Assembly: GCA_030631125.1 (NCBI GenBank)
Contig: DAOVLS010000001.1
Coordinates: 1-26,284, forward strand
DNA length: 26,284 nt
DNA from: Planctomycetales bacterium
Lineage (GTDB): Bacteria > Planctomycetota > Phycisphaerae > SM23-33
Direction of reading: 5' to 3'
The notes beneath the pieces are model-generated. The model was not told where the DNA came from. It saw only the letters and a program-made list of their open reading frames with translations, and searched no databases. Positions within the stretch are counted from its first letter, which is position 1. Each line of letters opens with the position of its first letter. This document shows positions 7,762 to 15,129 of this stretch, piece after piece. The position numbers were made by a program, and so were the translations under genes.

Positions 7762-9087
7762 ATGAGCAAATTCGCCGGCCTGTGTATTCTCCTTGTTCTT
7801 ACGACGGTTCTTCATGCTGAAGTCGGCGATTTGACCCCCGTGGCGTGCCGACCCGGGCAGGCGGTGTTCGTAAGACACCTGATGGCTCGCAGGGGCCAGT
7901 TTTCCAAACGAATGAAAGATGATGGAACCGTCAGCCCACAGGCGGAGATCGCAACCTTCAAGACCGGTTCGGACATCATCAAAGTTGCAGTCGATTCCAA
8001 GTCGCCGGACGCCAAAGCGCCCGACTTGTTCCGCTTCGATTTCACCGGCAAGGGTAAGTTCCACGATAAACCCGTTGTGCCGTTGAAAGGCCGAGTTCGG
8101 AGAGGACGCTTCAATGGCACCACCGGAATGGTAACGATCCAGGTGCAGCACGACGGCGGGAAAATCCCAGTTACCCTGTACGGCCATTACATGAAACGCG
8201 GCGACGTCCGCTACTTCCGCCTGGTCCTCAGCACGGCGATGGAGGGTTCGTGCAGGTTCGGCGAAAAGACACTTCGCGTTCGCCTTATCGACGGCAACAA
8301 CAACACTCGATGCAACGACAAGATCAGGATTAACATGCAGGACGGAAAAATCCGGGGAATGATTCCGGGCGATACGATACTGATCTACGCCGACGGCGGC
8401 GCGCCCGCGCAGAAGGCGCTGATCGGCCAGACCGTGAAAGTCAACGGTAAGTGGTACCGTCCTAATGTGTCCCCGGACGGTTTGAAGATCTCGGCGGAAC
8501 CTGTCAAGGTCAAGACCGGAAAGATCCGAATCCCCCACAAGCGGTGGTCGGGAACGCTGATCGGCATGAATTACCTGGCGACGCTCTCCGGAAGCGACAA
8601 GGCGATAGAAATGCCGGTCGGGCAATATGTGGTCGCCAGGTACACTGAGTACCGACCGGGCACGGGCAAAGGCAAGCGTAAAGAAGAGCGCCTGATACGT
8701 CAGGGTCAGGATGTCGTCGAGGGCAAGGGGAAGGTCTTCGAAGTTACAGAAGGCAAGGTTACGGAGGTTTCCGTCGGTTCGCCAATGACGGCCTGCATGG
8801 ACGTCCGCCAGGTAGAGCGTAAAGTTCGTTTCACCTTGAACCTGGCCGATGCTTCCGGCGGCAGTGTGCGGTATCTCGCCCCGCGCCCCGCCCCGCCGGC
8901 AATCGAAGTCCACGACGCCGCCGGCAAAAAGGTCTATAGCGTAAAAATGAGGTTCGGGTGAGGCTTCTACTGCGCGCACTCATGGAGAGTGCCGGAAGGT
9001 CTGAAGGGTAAATTCACGGTATCTTTGAAATTCAAAACCGGAGCGTTTCCCGTTACCCTCAAGACAACAAAGTTCACCATTAAATAA
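7762..9087 (+). CDS. Secreted selenoprotein of an unrecognised family; in-frame UGA at 8959-8961 read as Sec400
   Basis: With the UGA read as Sec the product is 441 residues: 399, U400, then 41 more to TAA 9085-9087. Residues 1-20 form a signal peptide (LCILLVLTTVLHA), so the mature protein is outside the cytoplasm. The body is beta-rich without a family I recognise; the last ~75 residues (from about PPAIEVHDAAGKKV) look like a small beta-sandwich unit. The Sec motif is RFG-U-GFYC-AHSWRVPEG, with Cys404 as a possible redox or metal partner. The tail matches the copy at 1294-1416 in 21 of 41 positions without gaps, and a candidate SECIS follows the UGA. GGGAG lies 7-8 bases upstream of ATG 7762. 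It sits between selB and selD. A routine annotation would stop at 8961 and lose the conserved tail. Function unknown; an extracytoplasmic thiol/selenol or metal site is my inference. Confidence 0.82.
8959..8998 (+). promoter_or_regulatory. Candidate bacterial SECIS element, copy B
   Basis: After TGA 8959-8961 a lower stem CUUC (8964-8967)/GAAG (8995-8998) and an upper stem GCACUC (8976-8981)/GAGUGC (8987-8992) enclose an apical AUGGA loop. The UGG lies 22 bases after the UGA, exactly as in copy A. The U8980-A8988 pair replaces A-U of copy A. Confidence 0.65.
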
Positions 9088-9090
9088 TCG

Positions 9091-9126
9091 TCCCTGTGCG
9101 CGTCCGGTTGCAGGGGCGCACAGGGA
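9091..9126 (+). promoter_or_regulatory. 11-bp hairpin covering the selD ribosome binding site
   Basis: TCCCTGTGCGC (9091-9101) and GCGCACAGGGA (9116-9126) form a perfect 11-bp stem with a 14-base loop. The 3' arm contains most of AGGGAG (9122-9127), the selD ribosome binding site. The hairpin begins 4 bases after the selenoprotein TAA, so a ribosome finishing that gene would disturb it. There is no T-run, so an intrinsic terminator is unlikely. Confidence 0.55.
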
Positions 9127-9134
9127 GTCGAAAA

Positions 9135-10751
9135 GTGAAAGTAGATCTTGCCAAGCGCCGGCGGATCATGCAGCGGTCGATGAAACTGGGACACTGCATA
9201 TGCGATCCGCGCCGGCCATGTCCGTGCGACATATTCAAGGACCAGGGTTTCTGCCCGTGCGCGGGCGAACGGCCCGATCCGATAAGCGGCGACCAGGTCA
9301 AACTCACCGAACTGATCCACAACGCCGGATGTGCGTCGAAGATCGCCCCTGCCGACCTTGAGGCGGTCCTCGCCCGCCTGCCGGTCGTGGACGACCCAGC
9401 CGTGCTGTCAGGCATCCCCGCCGGCGACGACGCGGGAATCTATACCATCGCAGAGGGTCTGACGCTGGTGCAGACAGTGGATGTCTTCACGCCCTGCGTG
9501 GACGACCCTTACACCTTCGGGCGGATATGTGCAGCCAACTGCCTCTCGGACATATACGCCATGGGCGGCGAGCCGCGAACGGCGCTGAGCATCCTGGCCT
9601 TCCCCGCCGAAACGCTCGACGGGCAGATTATGTACCAAATGATCAGCGGCGCGATGGAGACGCTCAAGGACGCCGGCGTCGCGCTCATCGGCGGACACAG
9701 TATCAAGGACGAAGAGATTAAACTCGGCTTCGCTATCACCGGAACGATAGACGCCGACAAAGCCGTCAGTCACGGCAGCGCCACTGTCGGCGACGTGCTG
9801 GTGCTGACCAAGCCGCTGGGCGTCGGCGTGCTGAACTTCGCCCAGCAAATCGGGCGGGGCAACAAGGACGGACTGGCGGCGGCGGAGCAATCAATGGCTG
9901 CGTTGAACAAGGCGGCGGCGGAGGCAATGAACCAGGTTGGCGCTTCAGCCTGCACCGACGTTACCGGCTTCGGACTGTTCGGACACCTGATTTCGATGGT
10001 TCGCCACTCGGGCGTAACGGCACAGATTTACGCCGACGCCCTGCCGGCCTTCGACGGCGCAATCGAGGCACTGGCTGAAGGCGTCATTCCCGGCGCGACC
10101 GAGCGAAATCGCGAATACGTCGGCGACGATATTTCCGTCGCTGATGGTGTGGAAGCCGCGATGGTAGAACTGGGCTTCGACGCACAAACCTCCGGCGGGC
10201 TGCTCATCGCCGTACCGGCCGATAAAGTCCAAACGCTGATCGACGCCCTCTCCGCCGGCGGCGCAGGCGCGTGGGTCGTCGGGGAAATAGTGAACCGCTC
10301 GGATGGTAAAATCCTCGTAACCCTGTCGGGCAAACCGGCATCGGACGCTCCTGTAAAAGAAATCGACGACGAATTTCCCGATCACATTCATCCGCTCGAA
10401 TCGGCGCATTCGTCGGAAGACTCGGACGAATGTTGCGCCGAATTCTTCGGACCTTCGGCGACCGGCGGCGCATCCACTACGCTTGATGCAAAGAAGGCGT
10501 TCGGCTCGCTCATGCAGTCGGCCGGCGCTGCCGGGATGCTGGACGAGAGGACCAAGGAACTGATCACCTTCGCCCTGGTGGTGATGGCGCGCTGCGGACC
10601 CTGCGTCGAGGCGCATCTCGCTAAGGCGGCGAAAATGGGCATCACCCGCGAGGAACTGGACGAAGCCGTCTGGATAGCCGTAGCGATGGGCGGCGCGCCC
10701 GTCTGGCTGTTCTACCAGGAAGCGATGAATACGCTGAATGCAAATCGGTAG
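9135..10751 (+). CDS. selD: Selenide, water dikinase with N-terminal CxC-rich extension and C-terminal AhpD-like domain
   Basis: 538 residues from GTG 9135, against roughly 340 for an ordinary SelD. SelD makes selenophosphate from selenide and ATP. The catalytic segment is NAGCASKI, with Cys66 and Lys69; the second cysteine of the usual GCGCK is Ser, and the enzyme is a Cys, not Sec, type. IPAGDDAGI, VDVFTPCVDDPYTFGRICAANCLSDIYAMGG and IGGHS(I)K are typical. Two additions are unusual. Residues 19-45 contain three CxC pairs (Cys21/23, 29/31, 40/42). A carboxymuconolactone decarboxylase/AhpD-like domain (about 450-538) has MARCGPCVEAH, with Cys487, Cys490 and His494. I infer that the added thiols deliver or reduce selenium for the dikinase. 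AGGGAG lies 7 bases before the GTG; another in-frame GTG at 9096 lies inside the upstream hairpin. Confidence 0.93.
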   Translation: MKVDLAKRRRIMQRSMKLGHCICDPRRPCPCDIFKDQGFCPCAGERPDPISGDQVKLTELIHNAGCASKIAPADLEAVLARLPVVDDPAVLSGIPAGDDAGIYTIAEGLTLVQTVDVFTPCVDDPYTFGRICAANCLSDIYAMGGEPRTALSILAFPAETLDGQIMYQMISGAMETLKDAGVALIGGHSIKDEEIKLGFAITGTIDADKAVSHGSATVGDVLVLTKPLGVGVLNFAQQIGRGNKDGLAAAEQSMAALNKAAAEAMNQVGASACTDVTGFGLFGHLISMVRHSGVTAQIYADALPAFDGAIEALAEGVIPGATERNREYVGDDISVADGVEAAMVELGFDAQTSGGLLIAVPADKVQTLIDALSAGGAGAWVVGEIVNRSDGKILVTLSGKPASDAPVKEIDDEFPDHIHPLESAHSSEDSDECCAEFFGPSATGGASTTLDAKKAFGSLMQSAGAAGMLDERTKELITFALVVMARCGPCVEAHLAKAAKMGITREELDEAVWIAVAMGGAPVWLFYQEAMNTLNANR

Positions 10752-10757
10752 GACGTC

Positions 10758-11603
10758 CTATTCCTTCGTCCGGGTATTTTTCCCGAATTGCGGTTTGATT
10801 GCCCCGCAGGTGGTGCATTCCAGGCAGCGGATACATTCTTTCGTGTTGACGGCTTTTTCGACGTGGACGCCCATCTCGCATCTGGACCGGCAGGTATTGC
10901 ACTCGGTGCAGGCGTCCGGATCGAAGCGAAGACGGAATACGCTGAAGCGATTAAACAATGCCAGGAACCCGCCCAGCGGGCAGAAAATCTTGCACCAGGG
11001 TCGATATGTAATCACCGCCGCCAGCAGGAACACAGGTACGATTATCCATTTTGCGGTGCCCAGCCAGACCTGCGGCGCGTCCGTCGTCAGGCCCAGGATC
11101 ATCCGCGCAAGCCCGGCCTCGACGCCCCCGGCGGGACAGACCCGGCAGATAAACAGTGGATGAGCCTTGCCCCAGAAATACGGAACGAGAATCACCAGCC
11201 CGATAAGGACAAGGTATCGCCCATATCCCATCCAATTCGGGATTCGGAACCTTCGGACGGGTATTTTCGCCGTCAAATCCTGCAAAAATCCGAACGGGCA
11301 CGCCCATCCGCACACCAGCGAGCCTAGAAGCCCGGCGACGATTACCAAAACGCCCACTGCCAGCAAGGGGAAGGCATGCCAGGCGGAGAAATTCGCAATC
11401 ACGCCGATCGGGCAGGCAAAAGACGCCAGCGGGCAGGCATAGCAATGAAAGACGCACGACGGCATAGACTGCACCGCCTTGCCCATCGGCGCGAGCCAGA
11501 CGGCCAGGAAAGCAGTCTGCACCCAGATTCGCAGCCGGACCAGCCGCCGCATTCTGCGTGCGTTTTCTCTGTTTATTTCGATGGTAGTGGCCATGTCACG
11601 CAT
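10758..11603 (-). CDS. Membrane-bound 4Fe-4S protein (NapH/YccM-like)
   Basis: 281 residues on the minus strand, converging on selD with 6 bases between the two stops. It has several hydrophobic segments, the paired C-x-x-C-P motifs of the NapH/NosR/RdxA family (HCYACPLASFACPIG and VCGWACPFG), further cysteine pairs (CRVCPAGG, CKIFCPLGG) and a C-terminal ferredoxin-like part (CTECNTCRSRCEMG, CIRCLECTTC). Such proteins pass electrons across or along the membrane. The start may be ATG 11603 or ATG 11594; AAGG precedes the former closely. It is 18 bases downstream of the small membrane ORF and probably shares a transcript with it. A link to selenium reduction is possible only by position. Confidence 0.85.
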   Translation of the reverse strand: MRDMATTIEINRENARRMRRLVRLRIWVQTAFLAVWLAPMGKAVQSMPSCVFHCYACPLASFACPIGVIANFSAWHAFPLLAVGVLVIVAGLLGSLVCGWACPFGFLQDLTAKIPVRRFRIPNWMGYGRYLVLIGLVILVPYFWGKAHPLFICRVCPAGGVEAGLARMILGLTTDAPQVWLGTAKWIIVPVFLLAAVITYRPWCKIFCPLGGFLALFNRFSVFRLRFDPDACTECNTCRSRCEMGVHVEKAVNTKECIRCLECTTCGAIKPQFGKNTRTKE

Positions 11604-11621
11604 AACCTTATGCTTCTATGG

Positions 11622-11933
11622 TCATGTAGGGCAGAATACGGGTGGTTTCTTCACTGTCTTTGCGGGTTTTGTGCCGCCGGGTCGAGTTGTGGTCTCCGGT
11701 TCGGAAGAAACGACGTATTCGATTCCGCCGATTCGGGCGGCCTGGACAAGATCCCACTCCGGCAAGATAGCGACGGTTTCGTTTTCCGCGCGATGCGTTA
11801 CAAGGGCGCCGCCGGTGATGAGAACCAACCCGATCAGCGAAATGACTAACCCCGTCCGCGCCGAACGGTATTCACTGCCCCGACCCGGGCGATCTATCGC
11901 AGGCTGCGGAATTTTCCGAAACGGCTTTGCCAG
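11622..11933 (-). CDS. Small single-helix membrane protein, unknown
   Basis: An open frame with no ATG runs from inside the Sec tRNA gene to TGA 11622-11624. The most plausible start is an unusual CTG at 11933, because AGAAGGA (11940-11946 on this strand) lies 6 bases upstream; this gives 103 residues. There is one hydrophobic helix (TGLVISLIGLVLITGGALV, about residues 30-48), then a region with HRAENETVAILPEWD and a proline/lysine-rich tail ending PPVFCPT. I do not recognise a family. Its stop is 18 bases from the start of the 4Fe-4S protein gene, so it is likely a partner. The UGA is followed two codons later by TAG, so it is a true stop. Start choice is uncertain. Confidence 0.5.
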   Translation of the reverse strand: MAKPFRKIPQPAIDRPGRGSEYRSARTGLVISLIGLVLITGGALVTHRAENETVAILPEWDLVQAARIGGIEYVVSSEPETTTRPGGTKPAKTVKKPPVFCPT

Positions 11934-11991
11934 GGCGAATCCTTCTTTCGGTCTTTTACAGAGGTATTTTAACTCATACAAAGCCCGGTAC

Positions 11992-12085
11992 CGGAGGCGA
12001 ATGGGAATCGAACCCACCCGGGACTTTCTTAAGCCCCACACTGGTTTTGAAGACCAGGGGCGCCACCAGGCCGCCAGTCACCTCC
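11992..12085 (-). tRNA. selC: tRNA-Sec (anticodon UCA)
   Basis: 94 nt on the minus strand. It has an 8-bp acceptor stem (GGAGGTGA/TCGCCTCC with one G-U), discriminator G, anticodon stem-loop CTGGT-CTTCAAA-ACCAG with anticodon TCA, a long 7-bp variable arm (GGGGCTT/AAGTCCC) and a T arm GTGGG-TTCGATT-CCCAT. The 8-bp acceptor and long variable arm are hallmarks of bacterial tRNA-Sec. The 3' CCA is not encoded. It completes the Sec machinery with selA, selB and selD. Confidence 0.96.
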
Positions 12086-12097
12086 ATGTAATTGCCT

Positions 12098-12127
12098 ATT
12101 CTAGACCGGGATAAGTGTATTTTGCAA
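12098..12127 (-). promoter_or_regulatory. Sigma70-type promoter of the Sec tRNA
   Basis: On the minus strand TTGCAA (12122-12127) and TAGAAT (12098-12103) are separated by 18 bases. The tRNA 5' end is 12 bases after the -10 box, fitting a transcript starting a few bases before the mature end. Confidence 0.7.
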
Positions 12128-12517
12128 GGGGCGGGTCCGCGAAGATGTCGAGAAGGGCCTGGTCCGCCGCGACGAGACGAATCGGACGCACATCTATAAG
12201 CCGCTGTGTCGCCTTCGAAGGTTGCCATAGCAAGTTGGGCACGAGTATCCATCAAGAAATTGTTACCCGCAATTGCGTCGGAGGATGCTGAAGCAACCAG
12301 CGGCTCAACCGGCTCGGAAGACAAGACGGCCATCTCGTCCTTCGTTACAGTCAACGCGGTTACGCTCGCAAGGACAAAGCCGCGTCCTTTTGTTTTGCGG
12401 GGCATGTTTCCTCTTGGTACTGTGGGCGTGTGGTTGCGATTTTGCGGCCGCAGCGGGTGGATGATTATAAAGCGGCCAGAGCGTCGAGACGCCTCGGCGC
12501 CCGACAATACTCAGAGC
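12128..12517. other. Region between tRNA-Sec and lipB; possible small minus-strand ORF
   Basis: A minus-strand frame starts at ATG 12405 (AGAGGAAAC just upstream) with MPRKTKGRGFVLASVTALTV and stays open through the tRNA gene to 11974, which cannot all be coding. In another minus frame, the stretch just before the tRNA promoter reads RLIDVRPIRLVAADQALLD and ends at a TAG inside the tRNA promoter. This may be a short gene with a frameshift, a remnant, or chance. No plus-strand gene is convincing here. Confidence 0.25.
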
Positions 12518-13216
12518 ATGACTGAACTCTTATACGCCGACATGGGGCGCATACCGTTTGAGACGGGTTTGCGCCTTCAGCAGAAGCTTCTCAAGCATGT
12601 TCGAACACATGCCGACGAACGGGCCTACTTGATACTTGGCGAGCACGACCCTCCGGTTGTTACGCTTGGCGTTGGAGCATCTGAAAAGAATATCCGGGCC
12701 TCGTCTGATGAACTTTCGGCTGCGGGTATAGAGGTGCACAAGACCCGGCGCGGGGGCGACGTTACGTATCACGGTCCGGGGCAACTCGTGGGGTATCCGA
12801 TCCTCAGGCTGGACCTGCATGGGCGAGACCTGCATCGGTATCTCCGAGACCTTGAGGAAGTTCTGATCCGAACCCTCCGGCAAATGAGCATAGATGCCGG
12901 ACGCAAGAAAGGATATACCGGCGTCTGGATCGGTAACGAGAAGGTCGCCGCCATAGGAGTGGCTGTCAGCAGATGGGTTACCTACCATGGTTTTGCCTTG
13001 AACGTGTCGCCCGACATGGAGCATTTTGACTTGATCCTTCCATGCGGGCTTGGCAGCGCATCTGTAACGAGCCTGGAAAGGGTGCTGGGCACAACAGTGG
13101 AGACCGGCCCGATTGCCCCCTTGATCGTGAAGAATATGGTGGAGATCTTTGGCTTCACCGATGCGATACGAATCTGTCGAGATGACTTGTGCAAGCGGCT
13201 GCCGGCGAGTGGCTGA
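12518..13216 (+). CDS. lipB: Octanoyltransferase
   Basis: 232 residues from ATG 12518, normal for LipB; the longer open frame upstream lacks family similarity. LipB moves octanoyl from acyl carrier protein to lysines of lipoyl domains. The signature RRGGDVTYHGPGQLVGYP (about 78-95) and the catalytic pair Lys142 (GNEKVAAIGV) and Cys176 (LILPCGLGS) are present. It lies 1.0 kb upstream of a gene cluster that includes a lipoyl-bearing E2, on the same strand but behind a separate promoter. No lipA is visible in the window. Confidence 0.95.
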   Translation: MTELLYADMGRIPFETGLRLQQKLLKHVRTHADERAYLILGEHDPPVVTLGVGASEKNIRASSDELSAAGIEVHKTRRGGDVTYHGPGQLVGYPILRLDLHGRDLHRYLRDLEEVLIRTLRQMSIDAGRKKGYTGVWIGNEKVAAIGVAVSRWVTYHGFALNVSPDMEHFDLILPCGLGSASVTSLERVLGTTVETGPIAPLIVKNMVEIFGFTDAIRICRDDLCKRLPASG

Positions 13217-13323
13217 TGTGTTCGGGCCGGATTCTTTCTGACAAGTCCAATTCGCCCTTCGAAGCAATTCATCAGACGGACCTTTACGACGCACCATTTC
13301 CATTCCTGTGCTCGGAATAAAAC

Positions 13324-13366
13324 TGTCAAAATATATATTGACAAATGCCGGTTAGTGCGTTAGGCT
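13324..13366 (+). promoter_or_regulatory. Promoter of the GntR-led operon
   Basis: TTGACA (13338-13343), a 17-base spacer and TAGGCT (13361-13366). The -35 box is the right arm of an inverted repeat TGTCAA (13324-13329)...TTGACA around an AT-rich centre. The -10 box lies inside the first unit of a tandem repeat. Confidence 0.55.
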
Positions 13367-13387
13367 GGCCTAGTGCGTTAGGTTGGC
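13353..13387 (+). repeat. Tandem 17-bp direct repeat, candidate operators
   Basis: TAGTGCGTTAGGCTGGC (13353-13369) and TAGTGCGTTAGGTTGGC (13371-13387) differ at one base and repeat with an 18-bp period. They overlap the presumed -10 box and end 25 bp before the regulator start, a fitting place for autoregulation by the GntR protein. This is not the usual inverted GntR operator. Confidence 0.5.
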
Positions 13388-13412
13388 GGATACCGAAATT
13401 TACGGGTGATGC

Positions 13413-14138
13413 ATGCGGACCGAGAACTTACAAATTCCAAGATACTTCCAGATAATGCAGGACATCGTTGCGCAGATCCGCCGCGGCAAATTGGTTCCCG
13501 GAGTCCGCGTTCCCTCGGAAAACGATCTGATAAAGGCCTACGGGGTCAGTAACACAACGTCCCGAAGGGTGCTGCTCGAGCTGGAACGCGCCGGTTGGGC
13601 CACCAGAATCAAGGGCAAAGGCACGTTCGTTTGCGACGGCAGGGTGGACCGCTCGGCTACGAAGATCCTGGGGTTCACGAGGAACATGACAGAAGCCGGA
13701 CGCACCCCTTCGACGCAATTAATAAGTGCAAAGACGCGCCGCAGAGGGCTTGGTCTTTCCGTAAACGACCGGCGTTACGTCCTGTCCGGACCTGTTTGCC
13801 AGATCAAGAGGCTTCGCCTGGCCGACGGTGTTCCGATGATGATAGAAACCCGGTACGTCTCCACCGATCTATGCCCCGGCATCGGGAAAAAGGATCTGGA
13901 AGGCTCGCTTTACGACATCTACGAACATGACTACGGTCTTCAGTTGACGCGGATAGACCAGGGTCTCTCCGCAATCATCATCAACGGCGAAAAGGCGGGA
14001 TTCACGGGGATCAAAAGCGAGATTCCCGCCTTCTGTGTGGAAGGCGTAACGTTTTGCGCCAAGGAACTGGTACTGGAGATGGAAGAATCGATCTACCGCG
14101 GCGACATGTATCGTTTTTCGGTACGGGCGACAAGGTAA
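13413..14138 (+). CDS. GntR/HutC-family transcriptional regulator
   Basis: 241 residues. The N-terminal winged helix-turn-helix (about 6-75) shows IPRYFQIMQDIVAQI, PGVRVPSENDLIKAYGVS, TSRRVLLELERAGW and the wing IKGKGTFV. A UTRA effector domain follows (about 95-235), with RLRLADGVPMMIETRYVS and a LYDIYEHDYG segment. UTRA regulators usually bind a sugar phosphate or a carboxylate and leave the operator. It is the first gene before the dehydrogenase/aldolase cluster, so it likely controls it. The ribosome binding site is weak (GGTGAT). Confidence 0.9.
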   Translation: MRTENLQIPRYFQIMQDIVAQIRRGKLVPGVRVPSENDLIKAYGVSNTTSRRVLLELERAGWATRIKGKGTFVCDGRVDRSATKILGFTRNMTEAGRTPSTQLISAKTRRRGLGLSVNDRRYVLSGPVCQIKRLRLADGVPMMIETRYVSTDLCPGIGKKDLEGSLYDIYEHDYGLQLTRIDQGLSAIIINGEKAGFTGIKSEIPAFCVEGVTFCAKELVLEMEESIYRGDMYRFSVRATR

Positions 14139-14169
14139 CCGCCGCGTGGATTTGCGGGATTAAAGAACC

Positions 14170-15129
14170 ATGTATTCCAAAGAATTTTTAATTGAGATCT
14201 ACAAGACGCTCTACACCATACGCGTCTTTGAGACGCGGTGTATCAAGCTGTATCGCCAGGGTCTGATTCGCGGGTACTTCCATCCTTACCTTGGCGAGGA
14301 GGCAATTGCCGCAGGGGTCTGTGCCGCCCTGGAAGACAAGGACTACATCGTAAGCACTCACCGTGGGCACGGACACTGCATAGCTCGAGGAGCGGAATTG
14401 GGGCGGATGGCGGCCGAACTGCTGGGCAAGGAAACCGGCTACTGTGCCGGAAGAGGCGGATCGATGCACATTGCCGACATAGCCAGGGGCAATCTGGGCG
14501 CCAACGGTATAGTTGGCGCGGGGATTCCGCTGGGAGTCGGGGCGGCATTGGGATCCGGCATTCGTGGCGACAGGCAGGTTACAGCCGTTTTCTTCTCGGA
14601 TGGGGCGACGAATAACGGCGTGTTCGCCGAGGCGATGAACCTTGCCGCGATATGGGATCTTCCGCTCATTATGGTTCTGGAGAACAACCACTACGCGGTA
14701 TCGACCCCTATCGAAAAGGTTTGCCGCACGAAGGATATCTGTGAGCGGGGCAAGGGTTACGGTGTCGAGAGCTTTGTCGTCGACGGTAACGATGTCCTGG
14801 AGGTTTACGAACATACCATGGCTGCGGCTGAACGTTGCCGCAACGGCAAAGGACCGGTGCTGATGGAATGTAAAACGTACCGTCATACGGGACATCACGT
14901 CAACGACCCCGGCGCCTACATGCCCAAGGATCGATTGGATTACTACAAATCCAGGGACCCGGTGGAATCCGGAAGAAAGTACCTCTTGAACAAAGGTAAG
15001 GCAACTGAAGAGAAGGTAGCGGCTATCGAGGCCGATATCGATCGAGCAATCGAAGAGGCCATTGAGTTCGCCAAGGCGAGTCCCGAACCGGACTTGAAGG
15101 CGTTCCTGCAGGAAGTCGAGTCGTACTGA
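14170..15129 (+). CDS. Thiamine-diphosphate dehydrogenase E1 alpha (PDH/acetoin dehydrogenase type)
   Basis: 319 residues, typical for a separate E1 alpha. The thiamine diphosphate motif spans about residues 143-172: SDGATNNGVFAEAMNLAAIW...ENN. The STHRGHGHCIARGAE and GRGGSMHIAD segments are characteristic and closest in look to AcoA/PdhA. With E1 beta it decarboxylates a 2-oxoacid, or cleaves an acetoin-like ketol, and passes the acyl group to the lipoyl arm of E2. The stop overlaps the E1 beta start by one base. The true substrate cannot be decided from sequence. Confidence 0.9.
   Translation: MYSKEFLIEIYKTLYTIRVFETRCIKLYRQGLIRGYFHPYLGEEAIAAGVCAALEDKDYIVSTHRGHGHCIARGAELGRMAAELLGKETGYCAGRGGSMHIADIARGNLGANGIVGAGIPLGVGAALGSGIRGDRQVTAVFFSDGATNNGVFAEAMNLAAIWDLPLIMVLENNHYAVSTPIEKVCRTKDICERGKGYGVESFVVDGNDVLEVYEHTMAAAERCRNGKGPVLMECKTYRHTGHHVNDPGAYMPKDRLDYYKSRDPVESGRKYLLNKGKATEEKVAAIEADIDRAIEEAIEFAKASPEPDLKAFLQEVESY

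Noticed and set aside
7720..8979. Long minus-strand ORF of 419 codons opposite the selenoprotein gene
   Set aside because: Shadow of the plus-strand coding frame; no family features, no ribosome binding site, and the plus strand has a signal peptide and a conserved tail.
9318..9345. Sec in the SelD active site
   Set aside because: The catalytic position is a TGT cysteine codon (GCASK), so this SelD is the Cys type.
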